A stretch of 64,000 bases of DNA from NCBI RefSeq assembly GCF_007860075.1, contig NZ_SJPP01000002.1:310001-374000 (forward strand), in the 5' to 3' direction. Shown one piece after another: positions 1 through 7,056 of the stretch. Source of the DNA: Symmachiella macrocystis (GTDB lineage Bacteria > Planctomycetota > Planctomycetia > Planctomycetales > Planctomycetaceae). Numbering within the stretch: position 1 is the stretch's first letter; each line of letters starts with the position of its first letter. A program made the translations under genes and the position numbers. A model generated the notes under the pieces. It was not told the DNA's origin. It made no database searches and worked only from the letters and a program-made list of their open reading frames with translations.

Positions 1-761
1 ACAATGCACGCTGACTTACGAGCAGTAAACAAAACCGAATCGAATTTGACTTCCGATTCGGGAATCGTTTCATTCTCGCCAACCATGCTGATGGTCGGGT
101 CGGAACTAATGCGGGCAATTCTCAGCGTCTCGTTCTCCATCGGAATCGCCAACATACCCAAGCGGGACATGACGCTCCGTTCGCGTGCCTTGTCGATGAG
201 AATCCGGCTCAACTCGCTGGGGACCAAAACGCCGCCAAGAGAGTTGTCGCCTTCCTTTTGCGCGGCCTGCATTTCGCGTTGAGCATATTTCCAATTGCCG
301 GATATTTTCGCCGCCATGAATCGGCCAAGACTTAGCGGCTCGCGGTCGGTCGGCTTGTGGAGTTTGTCACCTCGCACCATCACCCGAATCGGTTTGCCTG
401 TTTCCTTGTTCATCCATTGAGTTGGCTTGGCCGTTGCCGATTGCACTCGACTGGTCGACCGGTCGTCATCATCGGTATCTATCGGACGTCGTGCCAATAC
501 CAGCCCATCGCAATCATCGACGTCGCTGTTGCTGATAAAAGGCTGATAGTTAGGCCCGGCAATCGCATGGTCAAGTTTATTCTGCCGCTCGATCCCCTTG
601 GACAATGGTGGGATTTCCACGTCAAGAATTTCATCAATCCGCGTCGCTTCGGAAGCCGTCAATTCGCGGCCTTCGCGTTGTGCCTTCGCGTTGATGTGCT
701 TGGCTTCGTCGAGAAGCAATTCACGTTCCTCGTACATGCCTTTAAGGTTCAAAGTCACCAT
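1..761 (-). CDS. HK97-family phage major capsid protein (partial, C-terminus outside window)
   Basis: The minus strand is open from an ATG at 761 to the window edge, about 253 codons without a stop. The N-terminal ~100 residues are charged and helical (MYEERELLLDEAKHINAKA), like the scaffold-like delta domain of HK97 capsid precursors. The later part has GGVLVPSELSRILIDKARE, then RSVMSRLGMLAMPMENETL, then an ENETIPESEVKFDSV stretch, the usual order in HK97-fold coat proteins. It would form the phage or satellite head shell. It starts 2 bp after the AlpA-like gene, so it is probably in the same operon. The family call is by recognition of the pattern; the truncated end cannot be judged. Confidence 0.8.
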   Translation of the reverse strand, partial: MVTLNLKGMYEERELLLDEAKHINAKAQREGRELTASEATRIDEILDVEIPPLSKGIERQNKLDHAIAGPNYQPFISNSDVDDCDGLVLARRPIDTDDDDRSTSRVQSATAKPTQWMNKETGKPIRVMVRGDKLHKPTDREPLSLGRFMAAKISGNWKYAQREMQAAQKEGDNSLGGVLVPSELSRILIDKARERSVMSRLGMLAIPMENETLRIARISSDPTISMVGENETIPESEVKFDSVLFTARKSACI

Positions 762-763
762 CG

Positions 764-979
764 TTATGCCTCGATTTCTTTAGCAGCCTCGGACGACTGC
801 GGTTGGTGTTGTTCAATCCACTCATCAATATCGCTACGGCGATACCGAACCACATTGTTTCCAAGTTTCAACGGTGGTGGAAATAGACCCCGCGCAATCC
901 AGCCGTATAAAGTTGGTCGGCAGATTCGCATCAGGTCAGCGACTTCAGCCATACGTAAAAATTCGTTTTCGTTGTTCAT
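764..979 (-). CDS. AlpA/excisionase-type helix-turn-helix DNA-binding protein
   Basis: This is a 71-residue protein. It carries a MerR/AlpA-like winged helix-turn-helix: FLRMAEVADLMRICRPTLYGW, then IARGLFPPPLKLGNNVVRYRRSDIDEW. Such proteins in islands act as excisionases or as activators of the integrase or late genes. The start has a GAGGTGA ribosome site. The start codon overlaps the stop of the upstream zinc-ribbon gene (ATGA), so the two are translationally coupled. The capsid gene follows 2 bp later, which suggests a role in switching on the structural genes. That role is inferred from position. Confidence 0.85.
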   Translation of the reverse strand: MNNENEFLRMAEVADLMRICRPTLYGWIARGLFPPPLKLGNNVVRYRRSDIDEWIEQHQPQSSEAAKEIEA

Positions 980-1200
980 GTTTTCACCTCAGCCCTATTG
1001 TTACGCGGTGTTGTTTTTTGTCGACATGACTTGTTACTTAAGCGACGTCGCACCGAACCAACCGCGATGCATTGTTTCGCCGTTTCGCGGCATCGGTCAC
1101 AGCGTAGATACCGCGTGTGAATTCCACCCGCCTCATTGACGGCATAGGTCTTCAGCCGACCGGCTTTACACTTGCCGCATGGTGTGTTGCTGGTGGCCAT
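976..1200 (-). CDS. small zinc-ribbon protein, function unknown
   Basis: The product is 74 residues from an ATG at 1200; an upstream in-frame start at 1245 would overlap the preceding gene. Two CxxC pairs (CGKC near residue 8 and CDRC near residue 34) suggest a zinc ribbon, and the tail is very basic. It lies 1 bp after the gene at 1202-1612 and overlaps the next gene by 4 bp, so it is an operon member. I do not recognise a named family. Nucleic-acid binding is likely from the zinc ribbon and basic tail, but not shown. Confidence 0.7.
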   Translation of the reverse strand: MATSNTPCGKCKAGRLKTYAVNEAGGIHTRYLRCDRCRETAKQCIAVGSVRRRLSNKSCRQKTTPRNNRAEVKT

Positions 1201-1201
1201 C

Positions 1202-1612
1202 TCAGTTCGCCTCAAAGTTCTTGAATCGTTTGATGTCCGGTTCAAGCCAACGCACCTCTAAGGCTACGGCAATCTCCCCTGCGACCGTTTCCAGGAAATC
1301 ACGTTGCCGCTCACTGACGGCCGACGGTACCGACGCGATAGCAGTGCGGTTGGCTCTCAGCAGTTCCCGGAATTCCCAGTCAGGCCAATTGGGGTCTTGC
1401 ACAACAACGCCATCAAGCCCCTCTTGGCGGGAGCGCACCACAGCCGCCAATTGTGTCGCCAAGTACCAATGCAGCCTCGGTGCGGAATCGCGGAACGCAT
1501 CTCCCAGCGTGCCGTCTTTGAGTAGAATCAGCGTTTCGGGGTCCAGTTGCGCGAACGCATCGAACAATCTGTTGAGATGCTCCGGCGCCGGTGCGGGGGT
1601 TGGTTCGTTCAT
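1202..1612 (-). CDS. hypothetical island protein
   Basis: A 136-residue protein from the ATG at 1612. The longer in-frame extension to 1864 runs over the neighbouring gene and has low-complexity, non-native sequence. The body is acidic and helical (HLNRLFDAFAQLDPETLILL, then LHWYLATQLAAVVRSRQEGL). No motif points to a function. It sits between the small protein at 1726-1917 and the zinc-ribbon gene, in the same direction, as part of the replication and regulation block of the island. It may be an accessory DNA-replication or packaging protein, but there is no direct evidence. Confidence 0.6.
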   Translation of the reverse strand: MNEPTPAPAPEHLNRLFDAFAQLDPETLILLKDGTLGDAFRDSAPRLHWYLATQLAAVVRSRQEGLDGVVVQDPNWPDWEFRELLRANRTAIASVPSAVSERQRDFLETVAGEIAVALEVRWLEPDIKRFKNFEAN

Positions 1613-1725
1613 GTTCAATCGGCTCCTTGTGTTGCTTGCAGCCGCTCGGCGGCTCGGTGCTGGTTCATTCACAATACTTCCGCTGTTGATTGTTCCCACT
1701 GGCATCACGAGACAGGATGCCTTTC

Positions 1726-1917
1726 CTAGGACCCAGCAGCCCCACGCCGCTGCAACGCCTCGGTGTGGTTCGCCATCAATTCCCGCAGGTCGGAAATAAT
1801 GGCTTTGCGTTCGTGAAGTGCGATGATTTTCAACGCACGTTGTTCGTCCCGGTGTGGTAGCCATGATGCGACGATCTTGGCTAATTCAAAACCGGTCAGT
1901 TTTTCAGTTCTTGGCAT
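1726..1917 (-). CDS. small hypothetical protein
   Basis: It encodes 63 residues from the ATG at 1917, which follows a good ribosome site (AAAAGGAAAACCA). The sequence is helical and mixed-charge (FELAKIVASWLPHRDEQRAL). It is separated from the primase gene by a repeat-rich gap, and the next gene follows about 113 bp on. No family is recognised. Length, ribosome site and position support a real gene. Confidence 0.55.
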   Translation of the reverse strand: MPRTEKLTGFELAKIVASWLPHRDEQRALKIIALHERKAIISDLRELMANHTEALQRRGAAGS

Positions 1918-1945
1918 TGGTTTTCCTTTTCGTTGGTGGTTGGGG

Positions 1946-2084
1946 GTGTCACGCGGTGTCACGCGAGACTCACTACTGCGTGCCCCTATAGATCAAACAT
2001 CAAACCTATTTACCTGGTTAGTAGGTTGGGTATGTTCTCCCTACACGTGTGCAGTTATTTGGCACGCGTGACACTGCGTGACAG
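1946..2084. repeat. GTGTCACGCG repeat cluster behind the primase gene (candidate origin)
   Basis: GTGTCACGCG occurs twice in perfect tandem at 1946-1955 and 1956-1965. Its inverse CGCGTGACAC is at 2065-2074, followed at once by a near copy TGCGTGACAG at 2075-2084. The four units thus form two tandem pairs facing each other across about 100 bp. They fill the gap between the end of the primase/helicase gene and the next gene. P4-type primases recognise repeats of this kind in their own origins, so an origin is a reasonable reading. An operator for the downstream genes is the alternative. Confidence 0.6.
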
Positions 2085-4220
2085 TTAGCCATAAAAGTTG
2101 TCTGAATCGTCGTTTGGTTCGTTGTCGACCAGTCGCAATCCTTCATAAGCTCGTATGCGACCACCAAACGCCCTCGTTTGCTTCGCAATGACGCCCGGTG
2201 CGGCTGCGTTCAGATTGCGACCGAATGTCTGCTTGTCGCCTTCCTTGCGTCCAGTGCGAGCGCACCAGCGTCTCCATGCGGCCCAAACGTCATCAACCGG
2301 GGTTCGTGGTCCAGGTTCGATTTCGCAGCAGTCGCGAACGAATGCCATTGCTGGAGAGGCGAGTTCCTCCATCTCCTCGATTGCCTCATCGGCCGATGTC
2401 GGTTGGATGAAAAACCCGCGTTCGTTCAGCCGCTTGTAACCTTCGATGGCCCAATTCAGGATTCCCGGCAACTCGGCTTTGAGTTTGTCTGTTAGCTCGT
2501 GATCCTCGCGGCCGAAGAATGACTTCGTGAATTTGAGAATCACAAACCGACTTGGCAGCGTTGCCGATGCATCGGTGAACCGGGGGAGTTCGTTGGTCAG
2601 CAACAGGAACCGGACCGATAACTCGGTGTCGACCTGTGGCAAGTGTTTGCGATTGACCGTTTGTGGATCTTCGCCAGAAACGGACAACAGCGCCTCCGCA
2701 ATCGCCGATGCATCATTGCGGCCCGACAGTCGAGCATCACCCACGATCGCAGCGGTTTTGTTCAACAGCGGCTGCAATCCGAATTCACCGGCCAATCGGC
2801 CCAGCGTTGGCGCACAAACGTTATCGCGGCCGATCAGTTCTCGAATGATGCGGCCAATGGTCCCCTTGCCGGATCGCTTCGGACCAACGAACAAGAATAT
2901 CTTTTGCTGCGATGTGTCCGGCAGCAGCAGGTAGCCGAAAATCTCTTGCAGCGTCTCGATACAATCCGGATCGTCGCTCCATATCCCGGCAAGAAATTCC
3001 AACCAGTGCGGGCACTCGGCATCGGGATTGTATTCATAGTCGACGGCATTGACGGTCAGTAGCGCGGGGTCATTCTTAACCGTGCCCAGCGTCGGTAGAT
3101 GGATGATTTTGTTTTTCGCGACTAGGCATTCGGTTGCGGGGTGCGGTGGCTTCTCGCAAAGCCAAGTCGGCATTACGCGACGGCTGGGAACAATGCACGC
3201 AGCCCGTAGGCAATCAACCATATTGCCGATGGCACGCGTTGTTATCTTTTCCGCGAGTGTGTCCACGAATTGAACCAACCTCGCTCGCAATTCAGACGGC
3301 TCTATTTTGCGATAGACGTACTTGTTGTAAGCAATCCATTCGTCGCGGTAAAAATGCAACGTCCGTTTTCCGCCATCAGTAGCATATTCGCTAATGAAAT
3401 CCCGCGCCGTTGTCATCGGGTCAAGGCTGGACGCTTCCAGCCTCTCTAAAATCATGATCTCGCTTGGTTCTTCGGCAGCGTTGATAACCTGGTGCAACTC
3501 GGCTGCGGAGTGTGATACAAGAAAATCATCAACACCAACTTTGCTGCCGTCCTTGGCTTCTGGAATTCTCGCAACGCGTACATTGGCACCTTTTTTGGTC
3601 AACAGGTTCGCCAGTCGCGATTCTGCGTCCTGGATGTTTTCATTGGTGGCGATGTCGGAATCAAAAGAGATAACCACTTCGCGGCCGGACCAATTGATTG
3701 TATCCAGGTCGACAATCAGGGAATCAACTTTGGTCGATTCGGGTTTCCAGTTCCAAACACCAGCTAGGCCGATTGTGGGGAAACCCTCTTGGCAGGCCTT
3801 GGCCGCTTTTTTCTCGCCCTCGGTGATCATAATCCGCTGTTGCGTATCTTCGATGACGCTGGACCAACAATCGTGCGGGGGAAAGTAGGCGCGGTTTTGA
3901 CTCTTGCGCGGGGATTCGTATTTGATCGGCCGCTTGTCCTTGCCGGACGTTCGCGGTGTATCCGGTCGCACCCGCTGATACGCGGTGTAGTCGCCGTTGT
4001 GATCGTAGTACGGGATGATCAAACACGATCCGCATTTCTTCGGGAACGTCTTGTGTTGCAGGATCAAGCGAATGTGCTGGATGCGGTTTTCCGACTTGAA
4101 CTTACAAGCAAGAATCGTTTCGTCGGTCAAACCACTGGCCCGCAGTTGCTCGATGTGGTGCGGCTGCAATGCGGCTTCGACCTTTAACCGCGGATCGTCC
4201 ATGGTCGCGGTGTCAGTCAT
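2085..4220 (-). CDS. P4-like primase/helicase (DUF3854-type TOPRIM plus D5/SF3 ATPase)
   Basis: A 711-residue protein from the ATG at 4220; the extension to 4334 overlaps the upstream gene. The N-terminal third resembles DUF3854/TOPRIM primase regions (CLIIPYYDHNGDYTAYQRVR, ITEGEKKAAKACQEGFPTIG, VISFDSD). The C-terminal half is a D5-type superfamily 3 helicase with Walker A GPKRSGKGT, then AAIVGDARLSG and FLLLTNELPRF. It would prime and unwind the island's DNA for autonomous replication. It overlaps the upstream zinc-binding gene by 8 bp. Repeats lie directly behind it at 1946-2084. Confidence 0.88.
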   Translation of the reverse strand: MTDTATMDDPRLKVEAALQPHHIEQLRASGLTDETILACKFKSENRIQHIRLILQHKTFPKKCGSCLIIPYYDHNGDYTAYQRVRPDTPRTSGKDKRPIKYESPRKSQNRAYFPPHDCWSSVIEDTQQRIMITEGEKKAAKACQEGFPTIGLAGVWNWKPESTKVDSLIVDLDTINWSGREVVISFDSDIATNENIQDAESRLANLLTKKGANVRVARIPEAKDGSKVGVDDFLVSHSAAELHQVINAAEEPSEIMILERLEASSLDPMTTARDFISEYATDGGKRTLHFYRDEWIAYNKYVYRKIEPSELRARLVQFVDTLAEKITTRAIGNMVDCLRAACIVPSRRVMPTWLCEKPPHPATECLVAKNKIIHLPTLGTVKNDPALLTVNAVDYEYNPDAECPHWLEFLAGIWSDDPDCIETLQEIFGYLLLPDTSQQKIFLFVGPKRSGKGTIGRIIRELIGRDNVCAPTLGRLAGEFGLQPLLNKTAAIVGDARLSGRNDASAIAEALLSVSGEDPQTVNRKHLPQVDTELSVRFLLLTNELPRFTDASATLPSRFVILKFTKSFFGREDHELTDKLKAELPGILNWAIEGYKRLNERGFFIQPTSADEAIEEMEELASPAMAFVRDCCEIEPGPRTPVDDVWAAWRRWCARTGRKEGDKQTFGRNLNAAAPGVIAKQTRAFGGRIRAYEGLRLVDNEPNDDSDNFYG

Positions 4221-4482
4221 TGTTGCGGACCTCCCGCAACAGCCGGAGAGTCGCCGCCCGCCAAAATGCCGACTTAACGCGTTCCAACGTTGTGTTAATC
4301 CGGTCACGGTCCATGATCCGCATGCTGTCGACAATCAGCGTCGGCAATTTCTCAACCGCGCATCCCTGGCAAACGTAGAAGTATTCAGGGGATGCCATCC
4401 AATAAGCATCCGCGTCGCGTTCGTTACAAATTTGACACTTGCCCTTACCGCGTTGTACAATTTCATCGGGAACACAAGCCAT
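4213..4482 (-). CDS. small zinc-binding protein upstream of primase
   Basis: An 89-residue product with CQIC near residue 16 and CQGC near residue 38, probably one zinc site, followed by a basic helical segment. It overlaps the start of the primase gene by 8 bp, which implies translational coupling and a joint role in replication. I do not recognise a named family. It may be an accessory to the primase, as zinc-binding domains often are, but that is inference. Confidence 0.65.
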   Translation of the reverse strand: MACVPDEIVQRGKGKCQICNERDADAYWMASPEYFYVCQGCAVEKLPTLIVDSMRIMDRDRINTTLERVKSAFWRAATLRLLREVRNND

Positions 4483-4542
4483 TGTTTTCCTTGCTATTGG
4501 TTCATGGGAAACCTCGCCGGTCTGCCGCCGCGCGGGGTTTTT

Positions 4543-4770
4543 CTATGCCATCGATTCGGGGAAAAGTTCGCGTTGTTGTTTCGGCTGGTCGTCATCAGCA
4601 ACAGCCGCCGTAATCAGTTCCAGCGTGCTGCCCGGTTTGATCTCCCGCAGCATGCCCGGGCGCTTGCACCTGGCACATCGGCCGTCTGCAAAATAGCTAT
4701 GGTGCACGGCCGCACATTGTGGGTCTCTGCAGCGGTATTTCACCCGCTTTACGACATCATTAACCCGCAT
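4543..4770 (-). CDS. zinc-ribbon protein, function unknown
   Basis: A 75-residue protein from the ATG at 4770. Cysteines in CRDPQC and CARCKRP make a likely zinc ribbon over the first 40 residues. The tail is acidic (ITAAVADDDQPKQQ). It follows the DUF1580 gene with only a few bases between, so it shares its transcript. No function can be assigned beyond probable nucleic-acid or protein binding. Confidence 0.6.
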   Translation of the reverse strand: MRVNDVVKRVKYRCRDPQCAAVHHSYFADGRCARCKRPGMLREIKPGSTLELITAAVADDDQPKQQRELFPESMA

Positions 4771-4773
4771 CAA

Positions 4774-5085
4774 TTACCGACTCCTTTGCGATGCCTGACC
4801 GCGTTTCGCCGGTTTCTCTGCTGGTTTCTGATTTTTCCCGTAGTTGCGTGCCTTTGCATCACCAACGGCATTTAGGAACGCCGTGACGGCTTCGCGGTTG
4901 GTCGCATACTCGCGGCCAATGGGGATCGCCTTAAGGAACACGCCTTGACGGCCTTTCACGATCCAGCGCCAAACAGTCTGCGCCGACGGCTTGCCGGGGA
5001 TTGACTTGCAGATTTGTGAAATCGGCTCGGTGTCTTCGCCGAACGGGTCAATCAAAACATCACGAGAAGTAGAAACGGTCGTCAT
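4774..5085 (-). CDS. DUF1580-type helix-turn-helix protein
   Basis: A 103-residue protein. The pattern ISQICKSIPGKPSAQTVWRW, then IVKGRQGVFLKAIPIGREYATNREAVTAFL matches DUF1580, a planctomycete family related to excisionase helix-turn-helix domains. The C-terminus is a basic, disordered-looking tail (KPAEKPAKRGQASQRSR). It is the first gene of the early operon, right after the integrase terminator. A role in excision control or regulation of the island is likely. The family's restriction to planctomycetes supports the host assignment. Confidence 0.8.
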   Translation of the reverse strand: MTTVSTSRDVLIDPFGEDTEPISQICKSIPGKPSAQTVWRWIVKGRQGVFLKAIPIGREYATNREAVTAFLNAVGDAKARNYGKNQKPAEKPAKRGQASQRSR

Positions 5086-5119
5086 CAATTAAGCTTCTAA
5101 AATGCAAAGACGAAAAAAA

Positions 5120-5234
5120 GGCGGGGGACATCAAAACACGAAACAAGGGCACAAACAGTTAGAAGAGATAAATACGAGACGCATCTCTCGACTAACTGGT
5201 TGCTTCCTAGCTCCCAGTTTTGATGTCCCCCGCC
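5120..5234 (-). terminator. large nested inverted repeat behind the integrase gene
   Basis: Two perfect 18-bp arms (5120-5137 and 5217-5234) enclose about 80 bp that hold further pairing: CAGTTAG with CTAACTG, and GAGAT with ATCTC. On the minus strand the outer stem ends in a run of seven T, so it can act as an intrinsic terminator for transcription coming from the integrase. The inner branches make it far larger than a normal terminator, so it may have a second role. Confidence 0.75.
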
Positions 5235-5549
5235 TCCAAGCAGTCGACGGAACGACATCAGTTCAAATTGTAAATGGCTCCGGCGCAAAAGCGCACCGAT
5301 ACCCGTTAGCTCAGAAATCACGTTAAAACGCTGACCTGATTACAACGATAGGTATCGGAAATGCAATGTGTCCGGGGTTGTGCCCGGTTTCACATAGCCA
5401 ATTTTTGCTTTGAATGGAGCCGCTTCACTAATCTCTAAATTAGAAACTAGCAGTAGTAGTATTAAGGCGGCTATTTTGCTGTGGAAACTTTGGCAATCAT
5501 TTTACGAAGTCACTCAATCTTAAATACCATTCTCACATTGTCAATACGT
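5235..5549. other. non-coding gap between integrase and early operon
   Basis: No convincing gene is seen in these 315 bp. A short CCGGG/CCCGG hairpin lies near 5371-5386, and AT-rich stretches around 5400-5540 could hold promoters. The gap presumably carries the promoter region of the leftward DUF1580 operon, but no clear -35/-10 pair was found. Confidence 0.4.
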
Positions 5550-6632
5550 TTAACCTAGCTGCTTCATCACGTCACGCGCTTTTGAGTGGTCGCGCTCGGC
5601 GTAAACTTCTGTCATTGCAATCGTTGCATGACCTAAGATTATTTTTGAAGTTTCTACGTCGCCTTGCTGGCGTAATGCTGTTGCAGCAGTGTGGCGGATG
5701 CGATGCGGATGGAAGTCATCGACTTCGGCCTTTTCACATGCTCGCTTGATAGCGTTGCGGTATGAGTCGCGTCCGTAGGGGCGATTCGCCGGCAGTTTGT
5801 TATTGCGCATCGTTGGCCGAAACACATAGCCGGTTTCGGTAGCATTCAGAAACGGCTCAATGATTTTCTGCGCCTTCGGACCGATGAAAATCACTCGCGT
5901 TTTTCCATGGTGTTCCGTCTTGTGTGAACCGGGTCTGTATTCCCAAACGTCGCCCCAACAGTCGACTTCTTCGGCACGCATGTGAAGGACTTCACCCGGG
6001 CGCATAGCGGTCAGCAATTGCAGTTGTACCATCGCCGCCACTGGTGGCCGTAGGTGCGGCAGAATCGCCGTCAGCGTGTCTACGGGAACGGGCGTGACCG
6101 GTGTACTCTCGACGGCGCATGACCGGCCCGATTCAAGCCCCTGCACGGTCATCAGATCGTGATAAACCGATGACGATAACAGTTCCTCACTCGCCGCCCA
6201 CTTGAACATACGACGGATACGGCCCGCCTGCTTATTGACGCTGATCCGCTTCCAGCCCAGCGCAATCATTTTGTCGCGGACCAGTTTGAGCGCCTTCGGT
6301 CCGAAGTCGGCAGCGTAGGTTTTGCTGTGGGATTTCTCAATCACCCGCAACACACTTTCGAGCGCGGAAACCTCGGATGTCACCCGCCCGTTTTTGCGGT
6401 AGTGGTCGTGAGCGAACGCGCGGTACCGCTGCACGAGGTCACCAACGGTGATGTCGGGACGCAATCCAACCGCTTGGTCTTTGCGGTCGGCTTCCCACTG
6501 CTCGATCAATTCGCGGTAGCGTCGGCGGCTTTCATGGGAATTGTATTTCCCCAGCCAATGCTCAACGCCGTTGATCTGAGTTCTCGCTTGTCCACTGGCT
6601 TTGTGCAAGTTGTAACCAGGACGTCTTGCCAT
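5550..6632 (-). CDS. tyrosine recombinase (integrase) of the left island
   Basis: A 360-residue protein. It has a SAM-like core-binding region in the first 150 residues, then the catalytic domain. The active-site pattern is visible: arginine in TAMRPGEVLHMR, HxxR in HPHRIRHTAA, histidine in ILGHATIAMTE and the tyrosine in EVYAERDHS. It would catalyse integration and excision at the adjacent tRNA-Ala gene. The ATG at 6632 follows GGAGCACGACTC. It reads away from the tRNA, with direct repeats in between that could be arm sites. Confidence 0.93.
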   Translation of the reverse strand: MARRPGYNLHKASGQARTQINGVEHWLGKYNSHESRRRYRELIEQWEADRKDQAVGLRPDITVGDLVQRYRAFAHDHYRKNGRVTSEVSALESVLRVIEKSHSKTYAADFGPKALKLVRDKMIALGWKRISVNKQAGRIRRMFKWAASEELLSSSVYHDLMTVQGLESGRSCAVESTPVTPVPVDTLTAILPHLRPPVAAMVQLQLLTAMRPGEVLHMRAEEVDCWGDVWEYRPGSHKTEHHGKTRVIFIGPKAQKIIEPFLNATETGYVFRPTMRNNKLPANRPYGRDSYRNAIKRACEKAEVDDFHPHRIRHTAATALRQQGDVETSKIILGHATIAMTEVYAERDHSKARDVMKQLG

Positions 6633-6649
6633 GAGTCGTGCTCCTTCAA

Positions 6650-6715
6650 TAGCCGGTATTTAGCCGGTAGAAGCTGCACTGCTCATTCTTGGCAGGTTAC
6701 GTAAATCGTTACGTA
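6650..6715. repeat. paired direct repeats between integrase and tRNA-Ala (likely arm sites)
   Basis: TAGCCGGTA occurs at 6650-6658 and 6661-6669, and GTTACGTA at 6696-6703 and 6708-6715. Both pairs lie in the 99 bp between the integrase start and the tRNA 3' end, where tyrosine integrases bind arm-type sites. The attachment core itself should be in the tRNA 3' half. The other attachment site is outside the window. Confidence 0.55.
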
Positions 6716-6728
6716 TCAGCGAGTTATC

Positions 6729-6804
<76 letters not shown>

Positions 6805-6924
6805 GTGTGGTCTGTTTTGGGACACTGAAAACCGCTTTTCGGTTCGGTGTCCGCTGCGGAACGTTTCCGTCTGAGACACGAAAATTAGCAGGGTGTTGCT
6901 AGCCTGTCAAGCGGGCTGTGCTTG

Positions 6925-6944
6925 ATCCCGGATTGCTCCGGGAT
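6925..6944. other. short perfect hairpin between tRNA-Ala and the acyltransferase gene
   Basis: ATCCCGGA and TCCGGGAT pair perfectly across a 4-nt loop. It lies between two minus-strand genes, downstream of the MFS/acyltransferase gene. No T-run follows on the minus strand, so a terminator role is uncertain. Confidence 0.35.
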
Positions 6945-7056
6945 TTCTGATTGCCGTCGTGCTCCCCACTATCATCGGTCATTTCATGGGGAGGGTTTAG
7001 ACCTGATTGGTGGATCCCCGCGATTCCCGGGGTCTGGGACTTGGGGTGGACTTCCA

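Noticed and set aside
4015-4875. 286-codon plus-strand frame
   Set aside because: Antisense to the primase, zinc-binding and DUF1580 genes, which have clear families and ribosome sites.
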